Below, one piece after another: positions 23,301-35,297 of a stretch of 64,000 bases of DNA. Under the pieces are notes generated by a model, which worked only from the letters and a program-made list of their open reading frames with translations, was not told where the DNA came from and did not search any database. The first letter of the stretch is position 1, and each line of letters opens with the position of its first letter. The position numbers were made by a program, and so were the translations under genes. Origin of the DNA: Capitulum mitella. Taxonomy: Eukaryota; Arthropoda; Thecostraca; Pollicipedomorpha; Pollicipedidae. The DNA lies in contig CP099839.1 in assembly GCA_030062745.1 (NCBI GenBank), forward strand, positions 22,081,324 to 22,145,323, in the 5' to 3' direction.

Positions 23301-26300
23301 TCGCATACCAGAGGGACCCGTGGGCCGGGAGCCCGAAAGCTGGGGTCTGTTGATAAAGTCCTCACATATGAGTCCGTAATGAGCCCGTAGGCAAATGACC
23401 CCTAAGTCAAGCAGGTCCCGGCAGGCTAGGGGCCCGTATGCAAGAGGAATGCGCGGACCAGAGGTGAATAAGCCAGGGGACCCGCCGACCAGCGCCCGTA
23501 AACAAGGGGTCCATTGGCTGAGGGTTCAGGGCTAGGGGCCCGTGCGTCAGAGGCCCAAAAGCAGGGGCGCGTTGGTTAGGGGTCCAGCCAGGGGCCCATA
23601 GGCCACGGACTGCCATGCAAGAGGGGCCAGCGGGTCAGGGAATCGGAATCCAGGAAAACCTGGATTCCGTTGGTTAAGGGCAAGTAAAGCTTTGGCCCAT
23701 AAGCCAAAGGCCCATTACTTAAGCAGTGGCCCGTAGGCCAGGGGCCCGTGAGCCAAGGGGACGTTGGTTAGAAGCCCGTAATCAAGGGCTAAAGGCCATT
23801 GGTTTGGGGTCCGGCTGGAGACCCACGGGGCAGGGTCTGCACAGGGGCCCGTTGGCCAGGGGCCCATATGCCAGACGGGCCTGCAGGCTTGGGGCCCGTA
23901 AGCTAAGAACCTCGTTGGCTGGGGCCTGAGGCTAGGACCGGTATGCCATTATCCTGCAGCTAGAGGGCCACGTCTAAATTTCATACGATAAAATGGACTG
24001 GAGCCTCTACACAAAGGCTCTCCACCAAAGGCTCTCACGTCAACTTTTTTGATCTTCAACTGTTTGGACATGCCAGTCCCGAGTGCCTGGTCATACTCAT
24101 GGTGCAAAGTCCGTCCATGGTAGTGTTCAGCGGACCAGATTTGCGCACTACACTACCCTGAGGTTCTCCCCTCTTTTTTCTCTTCCTCCCTCCCGCCCTC
24201 TCTCTTCCCCGCTCGCTAGCTCGCTTGCTCTCTGCCTTTCCCTCCCTTATCTCTCGCCTTCTTTTATGTGTTATCTATTGCTGAAAGGTATCCCGGCTTT
24301 TCGGATATTCTACCCGCTTGTCCGACAAATGGGTTTTTATTTTCGTCGTTTCTTGGGGGGGAGGGGGGGGATGGGGGTCAGCGACGGCGGAAAAGGGGGG
24401 GGGGCAGGAGGCGCGGTCGCCCCCCCAGCCGTCAGGCTGGGGGGCAAAACTATATTTTTGCCCCCCCAGAAATTTCGGTTACTGCATCAAGTAAAATCGT
24501 AAAAAAGCAACCTTACGCTATTAAAAAAAAGAAAAATCATTGTGGGAGCATCGGCGACAGATTGGTACTTGATTAGAGCAAGCGTACCGATAACAGTCTT
24601 CACGAAATTTAGTACAAATCCGAATGTTTTTTTCAGATATCCTAGTCATGGAATGTGATGGTACTCGGCGCCCATTACAAGGCGCGACGATTCTGGCGAT
24701 GATTTCAGGAGTAATCAGCGCGAGTGTACGCGGCAGCCTTTTGTACCAAACGTGACGTCAATAGGGAGAAATACAACCGTTTTTGTGAACATTAATACAT
24801 GTGCGTAAGAGTACGGGGAAAGGCGGAGGGCTGGGCCATGGCCCCACTTTTTGGAAATTTAACATTAGCCCTACGGGGAAAATTATATCATATTTATTAT
24901 ATGCTACTCTTATGTGATTTCAGCGTCACTCAGCTTGATGAATGTTGAGATTCTTTTTTATATACTATGAGTAGTAATGTTAGACATGGAACTGATTGTT
25001 AACCCCTTGGGCACTCTGGCAAGATGGTTCCGTCCATCTTACAGTGGCTTAGCCAAGAGAGGGCAAGCCAATTACTCAGAATGAGTAGAAAATGGCAGAA
25101 CTGGCTTTCACAGACGTAAGTAATAACAAGAATCTCAAGAAGTTTTAGAAAATTGCATATTTTGGAAATAAACAGGCTCCCGCTAATAAAGCTCCATCCA
25201 TTGTGTAGATTGGTAACTAATGGATTTTTCCAAAATTTAAGCATGAAAAACCATCACAAGAACTGTTTAGATCAATAAAATTTATATGGATAGGCTTATG
25301 TTGCGAAAATAAAGGAACACTAAAACTAATTCCCGTTAATTTCTTACTGCGTACGGCTGCGGCGCCCGCCGAAAACCGGCGTGAAAATTGCCGTGTCTTT
25401 AACTCAACGTTGCGACGTATATGTTGAACAAATCTGAGAAATCAGACGTGTATCGGCATCTGCGGACCTTTACTTGTGCGTTGGTGCCTTTACCTATGCG
25501 TTGTTAGTCACAGCCCTTGAGATTCAGGCCGTTTCTCGGTCTCATGCAGTCGGCTATGAGAAAACATATATAGGGCGTAAATTGCTTGCATATTATGTAA
25601 AACTACAAATGAGACCAGTTTCGAGCTCTACTCGTCACAGGCTTTCCAACGGTGAACTTATTTGTATCGTGCGACCAACCGTTCGTGAGTTAGAAGGGGG
25701 CGGTCAACCTTCCGCCCAGTCGGGCGTGATCGTCGCCGACCGACGGTCGTGCGCGGGTTAAAGAAGACTTACGAACCGAAAGAAAACGTACTCCGAATAT
25801 ACAAGAAGGCTTTGTGTGCTATGAAGAAAGGCCCGTGGTCTGAATGGCCGTTTAGGGGCCCTTGCTAGCTTGTAGGGGAGTTCATTGCTTGCCTGGGGAG
25901 GGCCCCCGTCGACCCATAAAGGGCCCCTGACAGGCTCTGAAGGAAACCCCTTTCATTCTGGAAGAAGGCCCCTGCCCCTGCCTCCAGAAGTCGACAGGGG
26001 CCCTTTACAGACAGATGGAGTGCCCTCTACAGACAGGCAGTGACCCCCTGGCCAGCAGGGGCCCCTAAGCGATCATTCAGGAGTTCCTGTAAAGATGCCC
26101 TTGCCGACCAGTAAGAGGCACCCGCCAAGTCGGCAGGAACGTCTTTACAGGTAAGCATGGGTCCGTTTACACTTCAGTGAGGCACCTTTACAAACCGAAA
26201 GTAATTTCAACCACATGGGGCCCCACTAATTACGAGGGCTAGTTGCGGATCCAAAGGGGAAGCAATGGGGGTGATCGCCCCTTCCCCCTGAGGTCTGAGA

Positions 26301-29300
26301 AGTGGTCCCTGTCAGACTTAAAAAGAATGGGCCCCGTATAAGCTTTACGGAGTCTCTGTAAGAATCTAACGGGCTCTTGGTGCAATTAGAGAGGCTTCCT
26401 GGAGGGTTAGATGGCCTCTGAGACTCATAGAGGGCCCCTGAAGCTCTCAAAGGGCCTCTGAGACCACAACAGGGTCCCAACACGGCAGAGTGTTCCCGAG
26501 ACCGCCAGATGGCTCATAGGGCCCCTGAGACGGCCAAGATGAGGACTGAGTCCCTAGGGAGCCCCTGTGAGTGAAAAGCTGAAGGTTCTTGATGTAGTCA
26601 GAGGGTCTCCGGAAGTGTTAATGAGACCCTGACATGGTAAGATGGCCCCTAAGATAGAAAGAAGGGTCCTTGAAACTCTTCGAGGGCCCCTGGGACCGCA
26701 AGGGGCCCCAACATGGCAAAGGGTCCATGCGATCGCTAAAATTGTCAGAGAGGCACCTGAGACGGAAAGAACTTTCGAGGGTGCTTTGCACGGCATAAGG
26801 AGACCCTGGCCAGCCAGAAGGGCCCCCTGAACGGGGATTCGTCGGTGACCTACTCAACCTCGAGAGAAGTCATACATGGGCTACACTGGCCTTTTTGAAA
26901 CCTTGAGGGGTCCCTGATGCTGCCAGGGACCCCCGGGGAGGTCAGGTGGTTTCTGAGACGGCAAGATGGGCCTGTGCACCGCAGATGACCCCTGAGACCG
27001 CCAAAAAGGTCGCAAGGCCTCTGCGAGACAATGACGATAAGAGTGCCTCTGAGACGGTATTTGGGTTTTATGGGGAGCTGGACGGCCAGAGGGTCCCCAA
27101 GTGTAATAAGCGGGCTCCTGGCACGGGCAAGATTCCCCTGAGACTGGCAGTGAGGCCCCTGAAGCGCCAACAAAAGCTCCTTGTTACGGCTAGAGGGGCC
27201 CTAAAAGACTGCCAGATATACCTCACGTAACAGAGTACGACCCCTGATACAGCCATGGGGATCACCGGAGACGTTCACAGGGCCTACGAAACTGCACGGG
27301 GGCCCTGAAATTGCCAAAAAGTCTTTTGTAACTGCCAGAGGGCCCTTGGGATGGCAAAAATGTTTCCCAGAGACGATAAGAAAGGTACCAGGGACCACGG
27401 GGGTCCACTGAGACTACTAGAGAGAGACCTTTGAGACTGCTAACTAGAAGTCTTTAGCAATAAGGGCCCCTGAGACGACCAGATGGGCCCGTGAAACTAC
27501 TAGAACTTGAGACGTCCAGACTGCTCCTGAAACCGCCAAAGGACTTACACAGTTGCAAGAGGCGCCCCTGTCACGGCAGAGAGAGACTTATAATGAGCCC
27601 TTTTTAATGCCCGAAGGGTTCTTCAGACGGCAAAAACGTTCCAGGGACGACAGGAGGAAACCTAAGATGACTTAAGTGTTCCTGAAACTGCCAGATGGGT
27701 CCCTGAGACTGTCCGAGGTGCCCCTGAAACTGCCAAAGGAGGGCCTGAGACGTTCGCGGGACACGTGAAACTATAAAAGGAGCCTGAGACCACTAGAGGA
27801 TCCTGGCACAGCAGAGGGCCCGAGACCACCAAAAGTGCCCCTGTGACTGCAAGAGGGGACCTAAACTAAGCTGGCCTAAACTAAACTAAACTAACCTAAA
27901 GTAAAAAAGTCCACAAACTACGGGATGGGGGGCGGGGACTGACGGGCTCCTGGACCAGATACAGACACATTTCAAATGAAGGGAGGGACGGGGCCGCCTA
28001 AAATCCTGCCGTTTTTGTCAAATTCTGGCCAGTTTGTTCGGAAACAAAACTCAGAATTTTCTGAAATCAGATGACGCGCTTGAATTTTTTTGGTTATTTT
28101 ATATCGTAAAAAAGTAGAATTATATCATTTTTTCATATGTGAAAGACAAAAAATGGGGGTCCCGCGCTGATCATTCGCCTCTATCCCCCCCCCCGCCTTG
28201 GTGAAATCCTGGATCCGCCCTTGGCGAGGGCTTCCATTGGTTACGAGGGCCCCCTCGATCCGATTTGGCCCCCCTGCGCGGAATTTTGGCTACGCCCCTG
28301 GTCCATTATGTCAGAGCTTTGGTGCTAGCATTATTACATCGTGTGTGTGGGGGACAGGCAAAGCTGCTTTGCCAAGTGCTTGAGATAATGACTTCGTTTT
28401 CGTGTTATGGTCTGTAAAAGCTTTGTTACTGAGCGTCGAGTTATAATTTAATGTTGTGGGAGGAACTGTCTATCAGTCGTTTACAAATGTACTTTATAAT
28501 AATGTTGAATTCGTGATGTAAACGCAAACAACATAAGAAGCAGAAGTTTGCATCATTCGCAGTTATGTAGATGGGTGTCCAAGGGCAAAGACCTGAAAAA
28601 TGTCAATGGGTACAGACCTGAGTAGAAAAATCCACGCATTTAGAGAACACAAGTGTACACTAGCGCCAAAACCTGGTAAAAATTGTTTATTTAACGAAGA
28701 ACTGAACCATGACAAAAAGAACGAAATTCAGTTATTTTTTCGGCAGGGGAAAAGAAGGTAACCTAAATGAGGTCGGCTGTTGATCCGATAGAGCTTGCCC
28801 CCCAGCCGAAAATGCAATCCGCCGTCCCTGATGGGGGTGGTGAAAGAAGAATGACTGAAATCCGAGGGTTTCAGGTGGAGGACGAGGAGGAGGCCCGCTC
28901 TTCTACCCATAAACCCCGAAGTACATCCTGCGTACGCTCATGTCCTCATGTCCTCATCAGTAAAAATTTGGAAGAACGCGACGAGGGCCATAGGATCAAA
29001 CACCAAAACTGTTTATTAGGACCCACTGCTGTGGCTTTTGCTCGGGGTATTAACATGAAGTAATACAGGCCAGGACTTAACTCAGACTTATTCCGAGGTC
29101 GGAGGAAAGCATGGACAGTGCAGCGCATACGGTGGTCGAGTAACGTGACCGGGATAAAAAGCATCAATGTCTCTGCTTTGAAGACAATAAAGCGGACGAA
29201 TTCATAGTACAGTGCCACCGTGTGGATTCACTTCGACAGGGCCTATTTTAAGATGTTAACTGGGGGGGCAAATGCCCCCCCAGTCGGACACTTTGCCCCC

Positions 29301-32300
29301 CCAGTCAAGATCCTTTGCCCATGCAAAGAAAAAAAGCAGCCAGGTGTACTAGCGTAACCAGGAGAGTATCACATAAAACGCTGCTGAGTAATGTGGGAGC
29401 ACACTTACAAGCATCACTTTATAACACGTATTGCAGGCACACCTAGTGACCGCTGGCGAGCGTGTTTCGTAATTAGCACGCCGGCACCCGATGCCGCGAT
29501 TGTCTGGTGGGCGGCCAAGGCGTTTCATTGCATCGTAAGCACGTTAAAAATGATGATAACCATCTTTGATGTGTTCAAGCGCAAGAAAACTGAAGGGCGA
29601 GCTGGTGCGCAGGGCGGTTTCGCTATGGTGAGATAAGGTTTATATGAATGCGGTAACAGTTCAGCAGTGCTGTAGTCATCACCAGTCACCCTGATCCGAA
29701 AACCCTGCTAAAATCCCAGTACCGGATTGGTAGAACTTCATTGAACTAGGCGGTTAAACCAGAGTTTTACGCGAGGAAAACGGAAAACTAATCAGTCATA
29801 TATTAAAACCGTCAATCTTGCTGCTCCTAGTGCATGGGTTTGAGCATCCCATGGGCATGCTTCATCTGCTTAACGAACATGGCATGGCCCAGACTGCAGA
29901 TGATGACGAATGTTGATGATATCTCACTGAGGCGGGCCTAAGGCGAATATTTCAATCTGAGGTGACTTTTTTTATTTTGGGGCCGATAACCTGGAAATGG
30001 AGAAGTTTGTTCTGCTTGTGTTGGGACAGCTTTTACACTTCTGCGCAGTGTTGAAAAACATATGGCCAAAATTCGGTGAGAAAATGTATTTTGGGGATAG
30101 ATTAGATCAACAGAAACTATCCCGGACAGGCAACCTACTGTCTCATTTAGGGAAGAATCGAAACTGCCGCAACATCTCGCCAATATTCTGGCCATCGTTT
30201 GCAGACTGCGACTTATATATTTGAAGTACCACGCCTTGCCATGCCACGGTAACCGACTGTGCCGGTCTGGCGATTTCCCGCGCGTTCTTAGACGTCAGGA
30301 TATTTAAGGACCACCTGCGTCAATGCAGAAAGTACCTTTTATAGCGGAAGTCTGTGCCACTATGGCTGCACCACGAGAAAAAAGCCGAATTTTGGTTGAC
30401 CGGTGCTCAGAACTGACTTCGCGGGGAGAAGTGCTGCAGCAATATTTTCAGTCCCACCGTGTGGATAGGCTTACCCAGAGGTAGGTCAAAACACAGATCG
30501 TCCGCGAAATGATGAAGGTGTGGAACAAAGCCCGTATTCTCACTGCACCGGAGCGGAACGTGATAAAGAAGCTCAACAGGAAGCTTGACCAGTACCAAAG
30601 GCAAATTCTGGAGGTTCACCCCGGAAATTGACAAGAAGAATGGATTCAGGGACAACCTTAACAATCTTTTTGACCTTTGCCTTGTCGGCACCATTAAGAT
30701 CATCAAAACCAAGAGGATAAAGACATTCTCTAGGCCCAAAGGGAGCCATGTCGCCGAGGCGTCATGGTGGTATTCGATAAGTTCCCTTCTGAGAAGGAGG
30801 AGCGAGCTCTTCAACGACAACAGTAGGCCGAAGCTTTAAAGGGCCCGCCGTTAGATTAAACAGCAGACCGAGCATGAGGCAACTGCCCAGCTGGAATACT
30901 CGCCTACCGACAACATACAACTGACAGATCAGGATGGCCCGCAGCCCTTGGCCATGCCTTCGAAGCGGCCCTGCAGCAGAGCCAAGAACATCGTCACTCC
31001 TGGTCAGGCAGCAGCCCTCAATCGGACCAAGCTCAATGATCGCTCTGCAATTCACTTCCTATCGGCGACGGCTTCGGTCCTCGGCCACGACTCCTCTGGA
31101 CTGGCGATCACAGAAGCTCGGGCAGGCGAGCACGTAGACCGCAGAGGAAAGCCAATGCGGACGAAATCTAGCATTCTTTCTCCGCGTCACCCAACCTGGT
31201 GGTCTACTGGGACGGCAAACTGTTACTGACGATGGGAAGGAAAAGGTGGATCGACTCTGTCATTGTAACCGGTCCAAGAAGTGCCACCAAGCTCTTCGGT
31301 GTTTGGAAGTTGCAAGTAGAGCCGGAGCAATGCCAGCCGACGTTGTCGCGCTTTGTCTGGAAGACTGAGAGGTTTCGGACAACGTCGTCGGCATGAGCTT
31401 CGACACCACCTCCAGCAATACTGGACAAGTTGTGGGAGCAAACACGCTTCTTCAGCAGAAGCTTGAGTGACGGCCTATTCACTTTGCTTGTCGTCATCAT
31501 ATCGTCGAACTGGTGGCAGAGGCGGCTTTCTCCACGCGCTTCGGTCCGTCCTCGGGACCGCGATCTCCTTGTTCAAGAGCTTCAAAAAGAGATGGAGGCT
31601 CATTGATTGGAACAAGTTTGGACCTATGGTGTTTGAAGACCTGGAGCCAGCAGTGGCCGAGACATTTTTCTCTTCCAATGATCGTTTCGTCGCCTTCTGC
31701 CGTGAGAAGCTCGCCGAAATCCAGCCTAGCGATGATTATAGTTGGTTCTTTGAGGTCTCGATTATCCCCTTTGGTCAAGAGCCTCCACGGGGAATCAAGT
31801 TCCCCAGCCAGGTGCTCTCCAACGTGCCAGATAGATGGTTCCATCACGCCAGATGGATGGGGCGCATAATCTGCGGGATCAAGATCTTCTTGTTTTGCCA
31901 TCAGTTCTCCGTGACTCTAAGTGAATTGGGAGCACTCAAGCGCTTCGTCTCTTTCATGGTTGTTTTGTACGTCAGTGCATGGTTCTGTTCTTCATCGGCG
32001 GTCAGCGCTTCCGTGCACGACCTAGCCGTTCTGCAAAGCCTGATGTGAATGCTGAAATTTCGAAGGGGATTTCCAAGGAGTTTGCCGATCACCTATTATG
32101 TATTATGACATTATAGTCGACATATGATTTATTATAACAATCACCTATTATGGTGCCCCAGCGAATAACTGGCTGGTGTGTCGTTCTTCGACGAGGGCGT
32201 GCCGTGTGAGATGAAGACGAGGATGATCGCGGCACTCCAGGAACAGGGATCGGAGAGTCCTCCCAGCGAGCGCAGGTGGATCTCGCAGAAAAGGAGGTTC

Positions 32301-33061
32301 TCGTCCCAGGAAGATCATCGTCGACTTCATTACCGCAAAGTCGGTGGGCAACCTGAAAGCCTACGGCATCAACATGGACTTCCTTGGCGCCGATCCCGCT
32401 GATTGGGAGACAGCACCTGGCTTCACGGACGCTAAGGAAGTCCTGTGCGGGATCGCGGTAGCGACTTCGCCGAACGAGCTGTGGCTCTTATCCAAGTATG
32501 CAACAAGGTATTGACGAAGGATGAAGGGCAAAAGCAGTACCTGCTGCAAGTCGTCGAATAGCATCGTCGCCAGAACCCCAAGACCACTAAGAGGACTGAA
32601 GTATCATTCCCATATAAGCCACACTGCTGCCGACAGGGCCAGTGACCTATGACCTGAGACAGAATGCGAAATGTCTTTCGATCCAGTGTGTCAAAAGGAG
32701 TACTATGATGTGCATTTTATGCATATCGTGCGCTTGGTTTAAAAAACTGAAGCACAAAACAGACAAAAATTTCAGACATATCTCTCCCTGAGCGAATCTC
32801 CCAGGGATCACAAGTCCAAGGAGAATGAGTTCTTGCTGGGCATAAATGAAATGATGTTCTTTGAATTTAATGGGCTCGGAATGCACAAAAGCCGGCGTGA
32901 ATTTCATCGAAATAAAATAAAGTCCAGCACAAGCGACATACAGTCTTCGTGTGAAGGTGCTTAAGAGTGCTGGACCAAGGCCATATTTTGCACACATGAT
33001 TTCCTCCAAAAGACATGTCAGTCAATGACAAAGCGCTGTGGAAGTGTTCATCGTAATTCGC

Positions 33062-33110
<49 letters not shown>

Positions 33111-33171
33111 TTGCTTAGGAATTCATATATATATATATATATATATATAGATATATATGCCCTTTCCTTAG

Positions 33172-33211
<40 letters not shown>

Positions 33212-35077
33212 GAAGTGGACAAAATTTAATAAGGAGAACACAAATGCCCGGGGGGTGGTCTCAGCCAATGCGTCTCGTTCGCAGAATTGCCCCCGCAGTC
33301 ATTTTTCCTTAAAATAGGCCCTGCACTTCGATGCGTATGAACGACATAAACCAAAGCAACAAACCGCTGCAGCCTGAATTTTGTGTCGGAACGTTAACTT
33401 CTCTCCAGCCAGTGACTGATGCACATTCATGTTCGCCTGTTCTGCGAGTGCTGCCGCTGGCGGCTGAGCAGGCCGCACCTCCACCGGCAGGACGACGGCC
33501 GAGGCTCTGGGCATCAGCAGGACGCTGGCGTCCCTGCTGATGGTGAAGGTCACGGAGGTCAACTTTCTCGGTCCGAGGAACGACACTCTCCACCAGGGTC
33601 TGATGCAAGAGCTGGAGCGAGTTGTGGCCGAGTCCGGCATGGATGAGGAAGAACTGGTGGACAACATTTCCTTCCAGTGAGTAGTCAGTGTGCCCCTCCC
33701 CCCTCCAGAAAAAAACGCAAGCTCCATCAATGCAGTTGGAAAATTCTTGCCATCTTTTTGGTTAGTGTCGGCGCTAGATGAAAAGAACGTACTTTAGAGC
33801 CGTCATAATATAAATCTGTCCAGATCTTTGAGGCCAGAGCCTTTTACAATGTCTACCTCCCATGTGAGGCGTGGACAAAGTGTCTAGATTGAAATGTAGT
33901 TATATCTGACGAATAGTGGTCTGCCTGCCGCCTGATGGCGTGATGACGCACTCCATGCCAAAGAATCCTCTGGCAGCCCCATGGTACAGCTCGGAACGTC
34001 TCCTTCGTCTCCCGTTTGGCATTCTGAGCGGCAGCCGCGGCGCGGCGGTCAGATGGCACGAAATCCCAGGGCCATCACGCCCCTATCTGCCGCAGGTGCG
34101 AGGACATGATCGAATCGTGCCTGTACCAGAGGCGCGAGATGACCGGCGCCGACTGCTGCCGCCTGACGACGCCCGTCTACACCAGCCTCGGCCGCTGCCA
34201 CTCGACCTACTGGACACCGCTGCGGCAGACGGCGCCAGGACCCGACGCCGGCCTGCACGTGGTCTTCCGGACGCCCCTCGAGAGCCTGATCGACTTCGAC
34301 CCGGAAATCGTCGCCACCGCGCGCCTGTACAGGGAGGGCGTGCTCGTGGCCATCACCAGCAGGCAGGCGGTGCCGGACGTGGGCGTCGACGACGCGCCGA
34401 TCGCCTTCCTCGTGTCGGGACGCACGGTGGAGGCGGCGCTCACCCGCGAGGTCCACGACCGGTCCGAACTTTTCGGCGGGTTCTCTGTCCGTCAGGGAAC
34501 GAATGCCAGCTGCCTGGACCTGCCGCCAGACGGCAACGGGCGGCCGTTTCGGCGCGACGCGGGGCGCGCGAACTGCTGGCGAACGGCCCTCGGCGACGCC
34601 GGCCGCGCGCTCTGCAACTGCACCTTGGCCGCCCGCCGCCTGGTGGCGCCCGAGAACGATTCCCTGCCCGTCTGCTCCGCCCGCCAGGTCTTCAGCTGCG
34701 CCCCCGCGCTGGCGCCAGTGTTCAGCTCGCTCGCGACGACGCGCACTGGCGGCACCGGCTGCAAACGGCTGTGCAGAGTGGACCGCATTGGTGCGCAGCT
34801 GTCGCAGAGCGACCTGAGGTCGTCCTCGTCGGCACCGGGCGCGGCAGGGGGCACGCGGCGCGCGGCCGTCAGCGTGTACTTCGGCAGCTTTCAGGTCACC
34901 ACCGTCAGATTCGTGCTGCCAGGCTTCAAGGACTGGCTAAGCAACGTGGGCGGCACGGGCGGCATCTGCATGGGCTTCAGCATCGTCTCCCTGGTTGAGA
35001 TGTTGATGATGCTCGGCGAACTACTGATGACGCTCTGCAGGCGGTTTTTTTCCGCTGGCCGGGTGCATGCTGAGTGA
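20304..35077 (+). CDS. DEG/ENaC (pickpocket-like) sodium channel B, 4 exons
   Basis: Exons: 20304-20440, 21536-21772, 33491-33676 and 34096-35077, phases 2, 2, 2, giving 513 aa, a normal length for the family. Exon 2 has [17 protein letters not shown] then TM1 and [14 protein letters not shown]. Exon 3 encodes the helical segment [17 protein letters not shown]...[10 protein letters not shown]. Exon 4 is one uninterrupted 982-bp exon with the Cys-rich finger ([23 protein letters not shown]), palm and thumb Cys (ANCWRT, CNCTL, GCKRLC), and the canonical pre-TM2/TM2 segment [16 protein letters not shown] then [15 protein letters not shown] with GFS as GxS filter. Exons 3-4 are secure. Exon 1 ([14 protein letters not shown]...) rests only on an open frame, a good GTGAGT donor and phase. 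The exon 2 acceptor could also be at 21509 in the same phase. It is a tandem paralog of gene A, in the same orientation. The exon 2-3 intron is 11.7 kb and rich in repeats. Confidence 0.8.
20788..21063. repeat. GAATC-rich degenerate repeat block
   Basis: GAATCAGAACTGATTCCG, GTCGGAGTCGGAATCG and similar words fill intron 1 of channel gene B. It is the same kind of low-complexity sequence as at 11177-11432. Confidence 0.7.
23205..23950. repeat. Degenerate 15-16 bp minisatellite (GGGGCCCGTNNGCCA)
   Basis: Dozens of imperfect units such as GGGGCCCGTAGGCCA, GGGGCCCGTGAGCCAA and GGGGCCCGTTGGCCA run head to tail for about 0.75 kb in intron 2 of channel gene B. Unit length drifts between 15 and 17 bases. 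Confidence 0.75.
24168..24260. repeat. CT-rich low-complexity tract
   Basis: Polypyrimidine sequence (TCTTCCTCCCTCCCGCC...CTCTCTCTTCC) of about 90 bases in the same intron; no gene signal. Confidence 0.7.
24352..24475. repeat. G-run / C-run stretch with hairpin
   Basis: Runs of 6-10 G are followed by GCCCCCCCAGCC, a short loop and GGCTGGGGGGC, a strong inverted repeat, then another GCCCCCCCAG. A similar arrangement (CTGGGGGGGCAAA, TGCCCCCCCAG) occurs at 29261-29310, so both are probably parts of one dispersed element. Confidence 0.55.
25845..27868. repeat. 2 kb degenerate 20-bp minisatellite
   Basis: Imperfect tandem units around GGCCCCTGAGACNGCCAGA repeat for about 2 kb. Where spacing is clear the period is 20 bases: near 26,410-26,510 the successive units GGCCCCTGAAGCTCTCAAAG, GGCCTCTGAGACCACAACAG and GGTCCCAACACGGCAGAGTG are each exactly 20. 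Insertions shift the phase elsewhere. It is non-coding, in intron 2 of channel gene B. Confidence 0.8.
27872..27906. repeat. CTAAA/CCTAA-type short repeat
   Basis: CTAAACTAAGCTGGCC followed by several CTAAA units and one CTAACCTAAA, directly at the end of the 20-bp minisatellite. It is a degenerate relative of telomere-like sequence or a simple repeat. Confidence 0.5.
28198..28302 (-). repeat. Short dispersed-repeat fragment with GGGGCGTAGCC end
   Basis: Read on the minus strand it starts CCAGGGGCGTAGCCAAAATT and ends GGGCGGATCCAGGATTTC, the kind of opposed GGGGCGNANCC ends also seen at 17846 (GGGGCGGAGCCAGG) and in family M. Probably a small non-autonomous element; its family is unknown. 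Confidence 0.4.
30350..32640 (+). pseudogene. Decayed DNA-transposon transposase
   Basis: The plus strand carries a broken open frame with motifs of a transposase-like family widespread in invertebrate genomes. The N-terminal part reads [18 protein letters not shown], then [12 protein letters not shown] and AQREP. The centre has a [12 protein letters not shown] catalytic-type block with a downstream [11 protein letters not shown] Cys-His motif. Later come [20 protein letters not shown], the block [17 protein letters not shown], and AVALIQ then [15 protein letters not shown] near the end. The order matches a full-length protein, but it is interrupted by several frameshifts and stops, so it is dead. 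The DTT...CRHH arrangement suggests a relation to hAT-type transposases, which I cannot confirm. No clear terminal repeats were found. It sits in intron 2 of channel gene B. Confidence 0.7.
33064..33212. repeat. AT microsatellite arrays with spacer
   Basis: Three (AT)n tracts are separated by near-identical spacers, GCCTTGCTTAGGAATTC and GCCCTTTCCTTAGGAAT, implying duplication of an array-plus-spacer unit of about 60 bases. They lie about 280 bases upstream of exon 3 of channel gene B. Confidence 0.85.
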
Positions 35078-35246
35078 AGACCTTCCACCACGGCGTCACT
35101 GCCGTCGGCGATGAGTCTAGCTCTGCGCCGCGCACCATTAGAAACTCGTCTTTCAGTTCCGACGTTTTCGTCGGGGTCCGCGGGAATGTGGACCAGCGTT
35201 CTTCTAACACCCATCAGGCCCTTAGCTATGACATAGTCGTAACGTG

Positions 35247-35297
<51 letters not shown>

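Larger units (their letters stand above)
21773..33490. other. Intron 2 of channel gene B, repeat-rich
   Basis: An 11.7 kb stretch with no conserved exon seen. It contains, in order, a 15-16 bp minisatellite, CT-rich and G/C-run hairpin sequence, a 2 kb 20-bp minisatellite, a short CTAAA-type run, a fragment with GGGGCGTAGCC-type ends, a decayed transposase and three AT arrays. The rest (for example 21773-23200, 28300-30350 and 32650-33060) shows nothing I can name. Confidence 0.55.

Noticed and set aside
32647-33009. 120-codon minus-strand frame after the dead transposase
   Set aside because: It has no motif I recognise and lies next to AT arrays; it could be the end of a repeat, but a gene cannot be supported.
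33916-34998. 360-codon plus-strand frame overlapping the large exon of channel B
   Set aside because: It is an out-of-frame shadow rich in Arg and Pro. The other frame encodes the recognisable ENaC Cys-rich region and TM2.
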